64,000 nt of DNA from Rhodobiaceae bacterium (GCA_018660505.1 JABJKE010000010.1:56560-120559); one strand, 5' to 3'. Positions 19,415-29,237 are shown, counted from the stretch's first letter. Numbers and translations are program-made. The notes: a model not told the origin generated them from the sequence alone.

Positions 19415-19912
19415 ATGAAACCTTTTGACATTATTTCCAGTTCCCCCGATGCGGCTTCGCTCACCCGTTTGCTCGACCTGTGTTTCGGGCCCGGTCGCCA
19501 TGCCCGCACGGCAGAACGCCTGCGCGAGGGCAATCGCGCGATGGCCGACTATGATTTTTGCGCGCAAAGCGCCGACGGCACGCTTTTGGGGTCGATAAGT
19601 TTTTGGCCGATTTACATCGGTCAAAGCCCGGCGCTTTTATTGGGCCCCCTGGCGGTGCATCCAGAGCATCAAGGCGTTGGTATTGGCGAACACTTGATGC
19701 AAACCGCTTTGGCCGCGGTCGACGCCAAGCGGTTTCCCATCGTGCTACTGGTTGGCGATTTGCCTTATTACGAGCGGGTCGGATTTGCGGTGGCGCCGCC
19801 TGCGGTGCGCTTGCCGGGCCCGGTGGACCCCGCGCGGCTTTTGGTGAAAGGCGGGCACGCCGAATGTGCCGATTTAGCGGGTTTGGTTCGCCCTGCACCC
19901 GAATTGTGCTAA
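19415..19912 (+). CDS. GNAT family N-acetyltransferase (YhbS-like)
   Basis: 165 aa with the acetyl-CoA-binding motif A in LGPLAVHPEHQGVGIGEHL (about 74-92) and the later LLVGDLPYYERVGF typical of the YhbS/COG3153 branch. It transfers an acetyl group to an unknown amine. It is followed after 26 bases by the DUF1285 gene on the same strand. Base composition matches its neighbours. Confidence 0.85.
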   Translation: MKPFDIISSSPDAASLTRLLDLCFGPGRHARTAERLREGNRAMADYDFCAQSADGTLLGSISFWPIYIGQSPALLLGPLAVHPEHQGVGIGEHLMQTALAAVDAKRFPIVLLVGDLPYYERVGFAVAPPAVRLPGPVDPARLLVKGGHAECADLAGLVRPAPELC

Positions 19913-19938
19913 ATACCTCTGTAGCTAGAGGAATGCCT

Positions 19939-20577
19939 ATGTCTGAAAAAGCCAATAAAGATGCCACCGCCGAGGCCGCGAACGCGCTGCTGAAAGTCAT
20001 TGCGGATGCGGAAAAAGCGGGCGAGAACAAGCAGACGGGGGAAAAAGGTTTGCCGCCCGTGCATCTCTGGGAGCCCGATTATTGCGGCGATATCGGCATG
20101 AAAATCGCCCGTGATGGGCAATGGTATTATGCCAATTCGCCGATTGGCCGCAAAAAACTCGTGCGCCTTTTCTCGACCATTTTGCGCCATGATGAAGACG
20201 GCGAGCATTATCTGGTTTCTCCGGTCGAAAAAATTCGGGTGGAAGTCGAAGACGCGCCTTTTGTCGCCACTTTGATGCATGTGTCGGGCGAGGGCCAAGC
20301 GCAAGTCTTGCGGTTTGAAACCAATGTCGGCGATTTCACCGAAGCGGGCCCAGAGCATCCTTTGCGCTTTGAGATAGACGCGCAAACCGGCGAGCCGTCG
20401 CCTTACATCCATGTGCGCGCGCGCTTAGAGGCGCTTATCAGTCGCGCTGTGTTTTACGATTTGGTGGCGCTATGCGAGGTCGTGGACGCGCAATTCGGCG
20501 TTTGGAGCCATGGGGTATTTTTCGCCTTGGCTGCGGCGGAAGACGTGCAGACCGCCGACGATAGCGCGAGCGCTTAA
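19939..20577 (+). CDS. DUF1285 domain-containing protein
   Basis: 212 aa, mostly soluble, with the DUF1285 core (LWEPDYCGDIGMKI, GQWYYANSPIGRKKLVRLF). The function is unknown; the family is found in many Proteobacteria. ATG 19939 is preceded by GAGGA at six bases' spacing; ATG 19933 sits directly against it and is less likely. The same frame is open further upstream but only as a shadow of the GNAT gene. The stop overlaps the Nudix start (TAATG). Confidence 0.85.
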   Translation: MSEKANKDATAEAANALLKVIADAEKAGENKQTGEKGLPPVHLWEPDYCGDIGMKIARDGQWYYANSPIGRKKLVRLFSTILRHDEDGEHYLVSPVEKIRVEVEDAPFVATLMHVSGEGQAQVLRFETNVGDFTEAGPEHPLRFEIDAQTGEPSPYIHVRARLEALISRAVFYDLVALCEVVDAQFGVWSHGVFFALAAAEDVQTADDSASA

Positions 20578-21242
20578 TGGATTATCGCACCCGCATCGCG
20601 GCCGTGGTGAACCCAGATTTACCGACGCCAGAGATATTACAAAGCGAGGGTCAATTTGGCGACCATCAGGTCGATGGCGCCCTATCGCCGCCGTCGATAG
20701 CGCTGGATGCGCGCGATGACGAATGGCTGGAAACCTCTAAAAACTTGCGTTTGGCCGCCGTTCTCATCGGTCTGGTCGACAAGGGGCCCGGGCAAGAGCC
20801 AACGATATTGCTGACCCGGCGCGCCGACCATCTCGATAAACATTCGGGGCAGGTGGCGTTTCCCGGCGGCAAAGTAGAGCGCGACGATGCCTCGCCCGTG
20901 CAGACGGCTTTGCGCGAAGCGCACGAAGAAACCGGTCTCGACCCAAGCTTTGTCCAAGTGGCGGGATTTTTGGATACCTATCAAACCGGCACGGGGTTTC
21001 TTATTCTGCCCGTCGTGGGGTTTGTCCGTCCCGGATTTTCGCTAACGCCCGACACCAATGAAGTGGCAGATATTTTCGAAGTGCCGGCCCATTTGGCGCT
21101 GGATGCCGCGCGTTATGAGCGCCATTCGGGCGAATGGGGCGGCAAAACGCGCCACTATTATTCTTTGCAGTTTGAGGGCTATACTATCTGGGGAGCGACA
21201 GCGGGAATGCTGATGCACATGAGCCGGAGGTTGGCTGGATGA
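20577..21242 (+). CDS. Nudix hydrolase, CoA pyrophosphatase (NudL) type
   Basis: 221 aa with the upstream LLTRRADHLDKHSGQVAFPGG signature of CoA diphosphatases (split here: LLTRRADHL, then HSGQVAFPGGK) and a Nudix box whose REAHEETGL supplies the metal-binding glutamates. The family hydrolyses CoA to 3',5'-ADP and 4'-phosphopantetheine. It is coupled to DUF1285 upstream (TAATG) and overlaps the small membrane gene downstream by ATGA, within a run leading to the CCA-adding enzyme. Confidence 0.88.
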   Translation: MDYRTRIAAVVNPDLPTPEILQSEGQFGDHQVDGALSPPSIALDARDDEWLETSKNLRLAAVLIGLVDKGPGQEPTILLTRRADHLDKHSGQVAFPGGKVERDDASPVQTALREAHEETGLDPSFVQVAGFLDTYQTGTGFLILPVVGFVRPGFSLTPDTNEVADIFEVPAHLALDAARYERHSGEWGGKTRHYYSLQFEGYTIWGATAGMLMHMSRRLAG

Positions 21243-21496
21243 TACGGATTATTTTGATAAATTTGGTCTTATTCCTGACGCCCTTTGTCTTGGTCTGGGC
21301 GTGGACACAATTCCTCGCGGCGCAACAACCCAGCGCGACATCACGCAAAAGATATGCGGTTGCGGCCATGGTGGGGCTGCTTTTCGTGCTGGCCAGCCTG
21401 CTGAGTTATCGGGTCAGCTCGGGCAATGCGCCAGACGGCAGCTATATTGCGCCTTATCTGGAAGACGGGAAAATTGTCCCCGGTCGTTTCGAATAG
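21239..21496 (+). CDS. Small membrane protein (DUF6111-like)
   Basis: 85 aa with two hydrophobic helices (about 4-26 and 41-60) and a short polar tail. It resembles the alphaproteobacterial DUF6111 family in size, topology and position between a Nudix gene and a tRNA nucleotidyltransferase gene. Function unknown. The start overlaps the Nudix stop (ATGA at 21239-21242). Confidence 0.7.
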   Translation: MIRIILINLVLFLTPFVLVWAWTQFLAAQQPSATSRKRYAVAAMVGLLFVLASLLSYRVSSGNAPDGSYIAPYLEDGKIVPGRFE

Positions 21497-21508
21497 GCTT
21501 TCGGGCAG

Positions 21509-22741
21509 ATGACCCACTTCGGCACGCCCCATAGCGATTGGCTAACGCGTCCAGAGACGCAAAACCTATTGCAGATTTTAAACGCAGAAGAGGCCATCAC
21601 GCGCTGTGTCGGGGGCTGCGTGCGCGACACGCTTTTGCAAGTCGCCGACCGCGATACAGAGGTCGATATGGCCACCAATTTGACGCCCGAACAAGTGATG
21701 ACGCGGCTAAAAGCGGCGGGGGTTAAAACCGTCGGCACCGGGCTACGGCATGGCACAGTATCAGCCATAATTTATCTGGAAGAGGGGCTTCATCTCGAAG
21801 AGGGGCCGCTGATTTATGAGATTACCAGCCTGCGCGTCGATGTGACCACCGATGGACGCCACGCCAAAGTAGCCTTTACCCAAGATTGGCAGGGCGATGC
21901 GGCGCGGCGAGATTTCACCATCAACGCGCTTTATGCCGATGCCGATGGCACGTTGCATGACCCGACGGGACACGGGCTCGACGACATAAAGGCCAAACGC
22001 GTGCGCTTCATTGGCGAGGCGCGCGCGCGCATCGAAGAAGATTATTTGCGCGTGCTGCGTTATTTCCGGTTTCATTATCGCCTAACGCCAGAGGCCGCAT
22101 TAGACGCCCAAGCGCGCGCTGCCTGCACCCAAGCAGCCCCCGCCTTGGCCACGCTGTCGGGCGAGCGTCGGCAGGCGGAGATGCTTAAAATCATGGCTTT
22201 GCCGCAAGCCCATAAGGCCGCGCGCGCCCTGCAAGAGGCGGGCTTGCTATCGGTGATTTTGGATATGCCGTCGCCCGATTTGGCGCCTTTGGAGGCCATG
22301 GTGGCGCTGAGCGACGACCCGCTCTTGCGGCTCATCGCCTTGGTGCCGGATGAAGCTTCGGGAGCCGCCATGGCGCAAAGCTTGCGGCTGTCGAACAAAC
22401 AAAAGGAACGGATAGGCCGCGCGCTGAACAAAAAAGAGGAAACTCTACCTCTCGAGCAAGCGCTCTATATCGATGGACCCATGGCGGTGCTCGACCGCGC
22501 CACGCTGGCCCATGCCAAAGGGCAGGGCAGCCTCCAAGCCGTGCAAGCTGCGGCGCGCCAAACAGCGGGCTATCAACGCCCCAAATTTCCGCTGACCGGG
22601 GCCATGATGCAAGCCGCCGGCCTGCCCAAGGGGCCGAGCATGGGGGTTATGTCTCGCTTGTTAGAAGGCTGGTGGGTGGAGAGCGGGTTTCCCGATGCGG
22701 CGGCGGTGGAGGCCGAGTTGGCCGCGCGGATGAAAAAATAA
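21509..22741 (+). CDS. CCA tRNA nucleotidyltransferase / poly(A) polymerase family
   Basis: Class II nucleotidyltransferase of 410 aa. The head domain carries CVGGCVRDTLLQ and the metal-binding acidic residues in DTEVDMAT, then RRDFTINAL and the RNA-binding ARIEEDYLRVLRYFRF motif. The family adds or repairs the 3' CCA of tRNAs; the alphaproteobacterial branch is normally the CCA-adding enzyme. It is the last gene of the GNAT-to-CCA run and is convergent with hemF (10-base gap). Confidence 0.9.
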   Translation: MTHFGTPHSDWLTRPETQNLLQILNAEEAITRCVGGCVRDTLLQVADRDTEVDMATNLTPEQVMTRLKAAGVKTVGTGLRHGTVSAIIYLEEGLHLEEGPLIYEITSLRVDVTTDGRHAKVAFTQDWQGDAARRDFTINALYADADGTLHDPTGHGLDDIKAKRVRFIGEARARIEEDYLRVLRYFRFHYRLTPEAALDAQARAACTQAAPALATLSGERRQAEMLKIMALPQAHKAARALQEAGLLSVILDMPSPDLAPLEAMVALSDDPLLRLIALVPDEASGAAMAQSLRLSNKQKERIGRALNKKEETLPLEQALYIDGPMAVLDRATLAHAKGQGSLQAVQAAARQTAGYQRPKFPLTGAMMQAAGLPKGPSMGVMSRLLEGWWVESGFPDAAAVEAELAARMKK

Positions 22742-22750
22742 ATCCCGCGC

Positions 22751-23605
22751 CTACGGCCATTTCACCATGGGTGGCATGGAGGAGAGAATGCTCTCGACAT
22801 TGCCGCCGGTTTTCAACCCAAACATGGTGCCGCGATCATACAGCAAATTAAATTCGACATAGCGCCCGCGCCGCGCCAATTGCTCTTCGCGATGGCTCTC
22901 GTCATAGGGCAGGTGGATGCGGCGCTCGGCAATTTTCGGATAAGATTGCAAGAAAGCCAGGCCGACATCTTGGGTGAAAGAAAAATCGGCGTCCCAATCG
23001 CCGCTATCCAAATGATCGTAGAAAATACCGCCCGTGCCGCGCGTCTCTTGGCGGTGCGGGAGATAAAAATACGCGTCGCATTCGGCCTTAAAGCGCGGGT
23101 AATAGCTGGCGTCATGCTTATCGCAGGCCTCTTGATAGGCGGCGTGAAACGCTCTCGTGTCTTCGTGGTCTGGGGTGCGCGCCAAATCGAGCATCGGGGT
23201 CAAATCGCCGCCGCCGCCGAACCAACCTTTGGTGGTGACCACCATGCGGGTGTTCATATGCGCGGTGGGGGCATGGGGGTTGGTGGGGTGAATGATAACC
23301 GAAATGCCAGAGGCCCAAAACCGAGGGTCCTCTTCGGCGCCCGCGACTTGGCTGCGAAAATCTTCGGAAAACTCACCATGCACGGTTGAGATATGCACAC
23401 CCGCTTTTTCAAAAGCTGTGCCGTGCAACATCGACATTTCGCCGCCGCCGAGGTCTTGGGTGCCATCGCCGCGGTGCCATTTTTTTCGCTCGAAAAGGGC
23501 CCCCTCGGGTTCCAGTGATTCGAGGCTTTCACACAAACGATTGCGCAGTGACAGAAACCAGTCAGAGGCGGTTTTCTTGCGTTGATTCCAAAGATCTTGA
23601 TGCAC
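22751..23605 (-). CDS. hemF: Oxygen-dependent coproporphyrinogen III oxidase
   Basis: Converts coproporphyrinogen III to protoporphyrinogen IX with O2. The conserved blocks [38 protein letters not shown] and RGTGGIFYD are intact. The start is uncertain: the frame runs to 23857 but that would overlap petA on the other strand. I chose GTG 23605, which leaves about 15 residues before the conserved [11 protein letters not shown], as in relatives (about 284 aa). It is divergent from petABC, so haem synthesis and bc1 expression share one control region. Confidence 0.9.
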   Translation of the reverse strand: MHQDLWNQRKKTASDWFLSLRNRLCESLESLEPEGALFERKKWHRGDGTQDLGGGEMSMLHGTAFEKAGVHISTVHGEFSEDFRSQVAGAEEDPRFWASGISVIIHPTNPHAPTAHMNTRMVVTTKGWFGGGGDLTPMLDLARTPDHEDTRAFHAAYQEACDKHDASYYPRFKAECDAYFYLPHRQETRGTGGIFYDHLDSGDWDADFSFTQDVGLAFLQSYPKIAERRIHLPYDESHREEQLARRGRYVEFNLLYDRGTMFGLKTGGNVESILSSMPPMVKWP

Positions 23606-23702
23606 TTTTTCCCCACTTTCGTTAGTAAATATGACGCCTTTTAAAAACAATAGCAATAACAATGCTTTATCTATCTTTGGGCAAGCGAGAAATTGCGGCT
23701 TT

Positions 23703-23721
23703 TGTGCGTCATGGTGACACA
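23703..23721. promoter_or_regulatory. Imperfect inverted repeat between hemF and petA
   Basis: TGTGCGTCA-TGG-TGACACA reads as two arms differing by one inserted base. It lies in the divergent hemF/petABC region and could be a regulator site. I cannot match it to FNR, Irr or another known box. Confidence 0.3.
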
Positions 23722-23748
23722 TTATGTGCGGCGGCAGGAGCTTGTAGT

Positions 23749-23776
23749 TTGCGCTCAATATCGGCTTGTCTATAAA
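23749..23776 (+). promoter_or_regulatory. Putative petABC promoter
   Basis: TTGCGC (23749-23754), a 16-base spacer and TATAAA (23771-23776), ending 32 bases before the petA ATG. The ribosome-binding site AGGAGAG follows. Inferred from consensus only. Confidence 0.4.
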
Positions 23777-23808
23777 GAACAAGCAAGAAGGCGCAATAGG
23801 AGAGCAAT

Positions 23809-24348
23809 ATGGCGGAACAAGAAAAGCCACAAACCAGTCCGGAGACGGAGCAACCAAATCGTCGGGACTTTTTGTATCTGGCGACCGGTGCCTTTGCGGC
23901 TGTTGGCGTTGCCAATGTGGTCTGGCCGCTGGTTCATCAAATGAACCCAGATGCCTCCGTGAAAGCCTTGGCGTCTATTGAAGTTGATTTGTCGAGCGTC
24001 GAGACGGGCCAATCGATTACGGTTACTTGGCGCGGAAAACCTGTGTTTATCCGCCGCCGCACCGAAGCTGAAATTACCGAAGCGCGCGGTGTTGCCATCA
24101 CCGACTTGCCAGATCCGCAAGGCGATGGCGAGCGCGTTCAAAAAGACGAATGGTTGGTTATGGTCGGCATTTGCACCCATTTGGGTTGCGTGCCACTGGG
24201 CCAATCTGGCGACTTTAATGGCTGGTTCTGCCCGTGCCATGGCTCGCATTACGATACATCAGGGCGCATTCGCAAAGGCCCGGCACCGAAAAACTTGGAA
24301 GTGCCAACTTACGAATTCGTCAACGATACACGCATCAAAATTGGATAG
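23809..24348 (+). CDS. petA: Ubiquinol-cytochrome c reductase, Rieske iron-sulfur subunit
   Basis: 179 aa. A twin-arginine-like start (NRRDFLYL) and a membrane helix at about 22-42 anchor the protein; the 2Fe-2S cluster ligands are in CTHLGC (122-127) and CPCHGSHY (141-148). It passes electrons from ubiquinol to cytochrome c1 on the periplasmic face. It is first of pet[12 protein letters not shown] is the usual Tat signal form of bacterial Rieske proteins, which keep the signal as an anchor. Confidence 0.97.
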   Translation: MAEQEKPQTSPETEQPNRRDFLYLATGAFAAVGVANVVWPLVHQMNPDASVKALASIEVDLSSVETGQSITVTWRGKPVFIRRRTEAEITEARGVAITDLPDPQGDGERVQKDEWLVMVGICTHLGCVPLGQSGDFNGWFCPCHGSHYDTSGRIRKGPAPKNLEVPTYEFVNDTRIKIG

Positions 24349-24358
24349 GAACTGACCC

Positions 24359-25591
24359 ATGAGCGGTGAAAGCACTTACAATCCCGGCACAGGTTTTACG
24401 CAATGGCTCGACACACGTCTGCCCATTTTGCGTTTGGCCCATGATAGTTTCATTGATTATCCAACCCCGAAAAACCTCAACTATTGGTGGACTTTCGGCG
24501 GTATTTTGACGTTCTGCCTCGTCACCCAAATCGTCACTGGCATTATTCTTGCCATGCATTACACGCCGCATGTCGATTTTGCCTTTAACTCGGTAGAACA
24601 CATTATGCGCAATGTGAACTATGGCTGGTTGATCCGCTATATTCATGCCAATGGCGCGTCGATGTTCTTCATCGCGGTCTATATCCATATGTTCCGCGGT
24701 CTTTATTACGGCTCGTATAAAGCGCCACGCGAAGTGCTATGGATTTTGGGCGTCGTGATTTATCTGCTGATGATGGCCGCCGCCTTTATGGGCTATGTCT
24801 TGCCATGGGGCCAAATGAGCCTTTGGGGCGCGACCGTGATTACCAATCTGTTCGGCGCGATTCCGCTGATTGGCGAGAATATCGCGATTTGGCTCTGGGG
24901 CGGTTATTCGGTCGATAACCCGACGCTGAACCGTTTCTTCTCGCTGCATTATCTCATCCCGTTCCTGATTTTCGGTGTGGTTATTCTCCACATTTGGGCG
25001 CTGCACGTGCCGGGCAATAATAACCCGACGGGTATTTCGGTGAAAACCAAACAAGACACCATTCCTTTTCACCCCTATTACACGGTGAAGGATGGCTTCG
25101 CCTTGGCGATATTCCTCATCTTGTTCTCTTATTTCATCTTCTTTGCCCCCAATGTTTTGGGCCATGCAGATAACTACATCCAAGCCAACCCGCTGGTGAC
25201 GCCAGCCCATATTGTGCCGGAATGGTATCTCTTGCCGTTCTACGCCATTTTGCGCGCCGTGCCCGATAAGCTGGGCGGCGTGGCCTTGATGTTCGGCGCG
25301 ATTTTCGTGTTATTCTTGCTGCCATGGTTGGACACGTCGAAAGTGCGTTCGGCGCGCTACCGTCCGTTGTTCCGTCAATTCTATGTCTTGTTCATTCTCG
25401 ACTGCTTGTTGCTCGGCTATTTGGGCGCGCAACCGGCCGAGGGCATTTACATTGTTCTGGCGCGCATCGGCACGATTTACTACTTCGCGCACTTCCTGGT
25501 GGTTCTGCCAGTCTTGGGCATAGTTGAAAAACCGAAGGCGATACCGGAATCGATTTCTGAGCCAGTCTTGGCCGCAAAACCGGCCGAATAG
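24359..25591 (+). CDS. petB: Cytochrome b of the bc1 complex
   Basis: 410 aa with eight predicted membrane helices. The paired haem ligands appear as LAMHYTPH with YIHMFRG and as SLHYLIPF with LHIWALH; the Qo-site motif PEWYLLPF is present. It carries the low- and high-potential b haems and both quinone sites. It starts 10 bases after petA and is followed by petC. Confidence 0.98.
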   Translation: MSGESTYNPGTGFTQWLDTRLPILRLAHDSFIDYPTPKNLNYWWTFGGILTFCLVTQIVTGIILAMHYTPHVDFAFNSVEHIMRNVNYGWLIRYIHANGASMFFIAVYIHMFRGLYYGSYKAPREVLWILGVVIYLLMMAAAFMGYVLPWGQMSLWGATVITNLFGAIPLIGENIAIWLWGGYSVDNPTLNRFFSLHYLIPFLIFGVVILHIWALHVPGNNNPTGISVKTKQDTIPFHPYYTVKDGFALAIFLILFSYFIFFAPNVLGHADNYIQANPLVTPAHIVPEWYLLPFYAILRAVPDKLGGVALMFGAIFVLFLLPWLDTSKVRSARYRPLFRQFYVLFILDCLLLGYLGAQPAEGIYIVLARIGTIYYFAHFLVVLPVLGIVEKPKAIPESISEPVLAAKPAE

Positions 25592-25611
25592 GCTCTGAGG
25601 GGGAAGAAAAC

Positions 25612-26388
25612 ATGCGTAAAGCAATAAAAACCGTTCTGGGTGCGAGCCTTATGGTTGTGGGCCTCCTGGCGCCAGCCCAAGCGGCAGGCGATGCCAAACA
25701 ACCTGGCGTCATCGACTGGAGCTTTAACGGCCCCTTTGGCACCTATGACCGCGATGCGCTGCGTCGTGGCTATCAGGTCTATAAAGAGGTCTGCGCCAGC
25801 TGCCATTCGATGAACCAATTATCGTTCCGCAATCTCTCGCAAGACGGCGGGCCAGAGTTCACCGAGGCCGAAGTCAAAGCCTTGGCGAAAGAATATGTGG
25901 TCGAAGATGGGCCAGACGATTATGGCGATATGTTCGAGCGCGACGCTTTGCCGTCGGACCGTTTCGTTGCCCCTTATCCAAATGACAATGCGGCGCGGGC
26001 CGCCAATGGGGGCGCTTATCCGCCAGATTTGAGCCTTATCAATAAAGCGCGTTCGGGCGGGCCCGACTATATCCATGCGCTGTTGAGCGGTTATCAAGAC
26101 GCGCCAGAGGGCGTCGAAATGCGCCCAGGCCTATATTACAATCCGTATATGGCGGGCGGCAAAATTGCCATGCCGTCGCCTTTGATGGAAGACCTGCTGG
26201 AATATGGCGACGGCACGCCAGCCACGGTTGAGCAAATGTCGCTCGACGTAACGCATTTCTTAAATTGGGCGGCTGAGCCAGAGCTGGAAGCGCGCAAGCG
26301 GACCGGCTTTATGGTGCTTATTTATCTCGCGATTTTCGCGGGCCTGATGTATGCCACCATGCGTAAAATCTGGGCGGACCTGCACTAG
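25612..26388 (+). CDS. petC: Cytochrome c1
   Basis: 258 aa with a cleavable signal peptide (about 1-25, ending AQA), the haem-c motif CASCH at 61-65, a Met-ligand region (GGKIAMPSPL) and a C-terminal membrane anchor helix. It receives electrons from the Rieske protein. It is the last gene of petABC, with a strong terminator 20 bases after the stop. Confidence 0.97.
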   Translation: MRKAIKTVLGASLMVVGLLAPAQAAGDAKQPGVIDWSFNGPFGTYDRDALRRGYQVYKEVCASCHSMNQLSFRNLSQDGGPEFTEAEVKALAKEYVVEDGPDDYGDMFERDALPSDRFVAPYPNDNAARAANGGAYPPDLSLINKARSGGPDYIHALLSGYQDAPEGVEMRPGLYYNPYMAGGKIAMPSPLMEDLLEYGDGTPATVEQMSLDVTHFLNWAAEPELEARKRTGFMVLIYLAIFAGLMYATMRKIWADLH

Positions 26389-26408
26389 GCACTCTGTCGG
26401 CTGAAAAC

Positions 26409-26445
26409 AAACCCCGCTCTGTGCAAACAGGGCGGGGTTTTTTTT
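26409..26445 (+). terminator. Rho-independent terminator of petABC
   Basis: A 14-bp stem (26409-26422 with 26427-26440, one G-U pair) around a GCAA tetraloop is followed by an unbroken run of T to 26445. A textbook intrinsic terminator. Confidence 0.93.
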
Positions 26446-26508
26446 ATGGACAAAATGGCGCGCAATCTGCGACGCTAAAAGCGTTAAAAATAATAAGGGA
26501 GCGAGACA

Positions 26509-26688
26509 ATGGCTCTGCATTTATTTCTGCCCTTTGTGGCAGGCGGTTTAATGGCCATCGTATGGATTTCGACACTGGGCGGCGGCGCCCTCTTGTGGCT
26601 TAGCGGCCTGGCTATTGGCGCCGTGGTTTTCGTGCTGGTGATGCTGGCGCAGCGAAAGGCGGCGCTGGAAGCGCAAGAAACCCGCTAG
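26509..26688 (+). CDS. Small hypothetical membrane protein (59 aa)
   Basis: A short ORF with its own ribosome-binding site (AAGGGAG, about 9 bases upstream). The product is 59 aa with two hydrophobic helices (about 4-22 and 25-47) and a charged tail ending AQETR. No family is recognised. It lies between the petC terminator and ychF; its stop overlaps the ychF stop by four bases in convergent orientation. Length, composition and start signal support a real gene, but homology is not shown. Confidence 0.55.
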   Translation: MALHLFLPFVAGGLMAIVWISTLGGGALLWLSGLAIGAVVFVLVMLAQRKAALEAQETR

Positions 26689-27782
26689 ACGTTAAAGCGG
26701 AACAACATCACGTCGCCATCTTGGACGATATAATCTTTGCCTTCTTGGCGCAGACGGCCCGCATCGCGCGCGCCTTGCTCGCCTTTGTTTTCGACATAAT
26801 CTTCATAGCCAATGGTCTCGGCCTTAATGAAGCCGCGCTCAAAATCGGTATGAATGACGCCCGCCGCTTGCGGCGCAGACGAGCCATCGGCCACCGTCCA
26901 GGCGCGCGATTCTTTCGGGCCTGCGGTGAAATAAGTAATCAGGCGCAATAGGGCATAACCTTGCCGAATAAGGCGGTTGAGGCCGGGCTCTGCCAGTCCA
27001 AGGCTTTCCAAATATTCGAGCCGCTCGGCATCGTCTAATTGCGCCAATTCTTCTTCGATGCGCGCCGAAATAACCACGCTTTGCGCGCCTTCGCTGGTGG
27101 CGCGTTCGGCCACTTTGGCCGATAGGCTATTGCCGCTCTCGGCGCTGTCTTCTTCGACGTTGCAGACATAAATCACCGGCTTGGAGGTGATTAATTGCAA
27201 ATTATCGAACTCGCGCTGGCGGTCTTTAGGCACATCGGCCTTGCGGGCCGGACGGCCTTCGCGCAATTCGGCGAGGGCAAGCTCGACCAATTCCAATTCG
27301 GCGGCAGCGTCTTTGTCTTTGGCCGCAGATTTCTTGCGCAGGCTGGCGTCGCGTTTTTCGAGGCTTTCCAAATCGGCCAGCATCAATTCGGTTTCCACCA
27401 CATCGGCATCGGAAAGCGGGTCAATTTTGCCTTCGACATGGGTAATGTCTTCGTCTTCAAAACAGCGCAAAACATGCGCGATGGCATCGACTTCGCGAAT
27501 ATTGGCGAGAAACTGATTGCCCAGCCCTTCGCCCTTCGACGCCCCGCGCACCAGCCCCGCGATATCGACAAAGCTCAAGCGGGCCGGAATGCGGTTTACC
27601 GATTGGGCGATATCGGCCAGCGCGTCGAGGCGCGCGTCGGGCACTGCCACATCGCCGACATTTGGCTCAATGGTACAGAAAGGAAAATTGGCGGCTTGGG
27701 CATTGGCGGTTTTCGTCAATGCATTGAACAGGGTCGATTTGCCTACATTGGGCAAGCCCACAATACCGCATTTAAATCCCAT
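26685..27782 (-). CDS. ychF: Redox-regulated ATPase/GTPase YchF (OLA1 family)
   Basis: Obg-family P-loop NTPase of 365 aa that prefers ATP. The G1 motif is [12 protein letters not shown] (about 8-19), switch-II is [14 protein letters not shown], the altered G4 is CNVEED and the TGS domain ends the protein. YchF associates with ribosomes and stress responses. It follows pth with a 3-base gap, the common alphaproteobacterial order rplY-pth-ychF. Confidence 0.96.
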   Translation of the reverse strand: MGFKCGIVGLPNVGKSTLFNALTKTANAQAANFPFCTIEPNVGDVAVPDARLDALADIAQSVNRIPARLSFVDIAGLVRGASKGEGLGNQFLANIREVDAIAHVLRCFEDEDITHVEGKIDPLSDADVVETELMLADLESLEKRDASLRKKSAAKDKDAAAELELVELALAELREGRPARKADVPKDRQREFDNLQLITSKPVIYVCNVEEDSAESGNSLSAKVAERATSEGAQSVVISARIEEELAQLDDAERLEYLESLGLAEPGLNRLIRQGYALLRLITYFTAGPKESRAWTVADGSSAPQAAGVIHTDFERGFIKAETIGYEDYVENKGEQGARDAGRLRQEGKDYIVQDGDVMLFRFNV

Positions 27783-27785
27783 GGT

Positions 27786-28424
27786 TTATCCTTCCGGTGT
27801 TTCATCTTGTTTGGGTTTGGCGGCTTTTGGCGGCTCTGGCAAAACCGCCTTCATCGCTTCCACCACCCGCGTTTGATAGGTCGCATCTTCGCCCTCGACA
27901 GCCAAAGGGGCGTTGTCGCAAAGGGCTTTTAAAAACGCGGCCAACCAGTCTTGGTCGGCCTTGGCAAAATCTCCCAGCACATGGCCGCTCACTTTGTCTT
28001 TATGGCCCGGATGGCCAATGCCCAAGCGGGCGCGGCGGAAATCTGTGCCCATATGAGCTTTGATGCTGCGCAGGCCATTATGTCCGGCCAATCCGCCATC
28101 GCGGCGCATTCTAAGCTTGCCGGGGGGCAGGTCTAGCTCATCGTAAAACACCAAGATTTGGCTGCCGTCGAGCTTATAAAAATTCACCGCTTCGGCGACG
28201 CTGACGCCGCTTTTATTCATAAAGGTCTGCGGCTTGAGCAGTAGGGTTTTTTCAAGCCCTTTGGAGGTTGGAATAAGCCCTTGCGCCACGCGTCCATGAA
28301 ACTTGTCTTGGAAGGGGCCAAAAGAATAGGCCTCGGCCAGAGCGTCCATCACCTGAAAACCAATATTGTGTCGGTTTTTGGCGTATTTCGCTTCCGGATT
28401 TCCGAGGCCTATAAAGAGCTGCAT
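27786..28424 (-). CDS. pth: Peptidyl-tRNA hydrolase
   Basis: Releases tRNA from stalled peptidyl-tRNA. The family motif FIGLGNPEAKYAKNRHN holds Asn9 and catalytic His19; FMNKSG and FYDELDLPPGK follow. At 212 aa it carries a basic, Pro-rich C-terminal extension (PEPPKAAKPK) beyond the usual ~190. It lies between rplY and ychF on the minus strand. Confidence 0.96.
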   Translation of the reverse strand: MQLFIGLGNPEAKYAKNRHNIGFQVMDALAEAYSFGPFQDKFHGRVAQGLIPTSKGLEKTLLLKPQTFMNKSGVSVAEAVNFYKLDGSQILVFYDELDLPPGKLRMRRDGGLAGHNGLRSIKAHMGTDFRRARLGIGHPGHKDKVSGHVLGDFAKADQDWLAAFLKALCDNAPLAVEGEDATYQTRVVEAMKAVLPEPPKAAKPKQDETPEG

Positions 28425-28483
28425 AATATCACCTTAGCGGAGATTTTCATCTCTGTCAGGGCGCGAAGCAGGGGGCGGGAAGA

Positions 28484-29140
28484 TTACTCTTCGCCGCCTT
28501 CTTCTGCTTCGCCTTCTGCGGCTTCTGCTTCGGCTTCTGCGGCTTCGGCTTCATCCTCGGCTTCGCTACGCAAGGCGGCCGGGGCTGCAATGGTAACAAT
28601 GGTGAAGTCGCGGTCGGTAATCACCGGTTCCACGCCGTCTGGCAAATTGACCTCAGAGATGTGAATGCTGTCATTCATTTGCGCTTCGGCCAAATCCAGG
28701 TCAATCGCTTCTGGAATATTATCGGCTGGGCAATTTAGCTCAATGGTATAGCGAACCACGTTCAGCACGCCGCCCATTTTCAAGCCAGGGCAAGTTTCTT
28801 CATTGAGGAAGTTCACCGCCACTTCAACGGCAATTTTCGCGTCTTTGCCAAGGCGCAGAAAGTCAGCGTGCAAAATATCATCGCGCACCGGATGCAATTG
28901 CACATCACGGGCAATGGCGCGTTGCTTTTTGCCTTTGACTTCAATCTCGATAAGCGTGCTGAGCAAGCGGCCCGTGTTGAAGATTTTGGTAATATCACGG
29001 CTGTTTACCGAGATACCTTCTGGGGCTTCTTTTCCCCCATAAATAACGGCCGGCACTAGTCCCTCACGACGTAATGCACGAGCGACCCCCTTACCGGCCC
29101 GTTCCCGCTGTTCAGCGGCTAAAACTATAATGTCAGACAT
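28484..29140 (-). CDS. rplY: Large ribosomal subunit protein bL25 (Ctc form)
   Basis: 218 aa: an N-terminal L25 domain that binds 5S rRNA, a C-terminal TL5/Ctc beta domain and a very acidic Glu/Ala tail (about the last 25 residues). The start at 29140 is fixed by AGGAGA five bases upstream; the longer frame to 29344 crosses the promoter. It precedes pth in the same transcription direction. Confidence 0.95.
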   Translation of the reverse strand: MSDIIVLAAEQRERAGKGVARALRREGLVPAVIYGGKEAPEGISVNSRDITKIFNTGRLLSTLIEIEVKGKKQRAIARDVQLHPVRDDILHADFLRLGKDAKIAVEVAVNFLNEETCPGLKMGGVLNVVRYTIELNCPADNIPEAIDLDLAEAQMNDSIHISEVNLPDGVEPVITDRDFTIVTIAAPAALRSEAEDEAEAAEAEAEAAEGEAEEGGEE

Positions 29141-29237
29141 ATCTGTCTCCTTTGTTGCGATATTTCCCGCCATAGCCCATGCCATGCCGGTCAGACCGGG
29201 TTTCCTCCAGGGGTGTAAAACCGGATCGTGTGGGCGG

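Noticed and set aside
19558..19938. Upstream extension of the DUF1285 frame
   Set aside because: It lies over the GNAT gene in another frame; the GAGGA site and DUF1285 alignment support ATG 19939.
23606..23857. Long N-terminal extension of hemF
   Set aside because: It would overlap petA on the other strand and fill the divergent promoter region; the added residues are unlike HemF.
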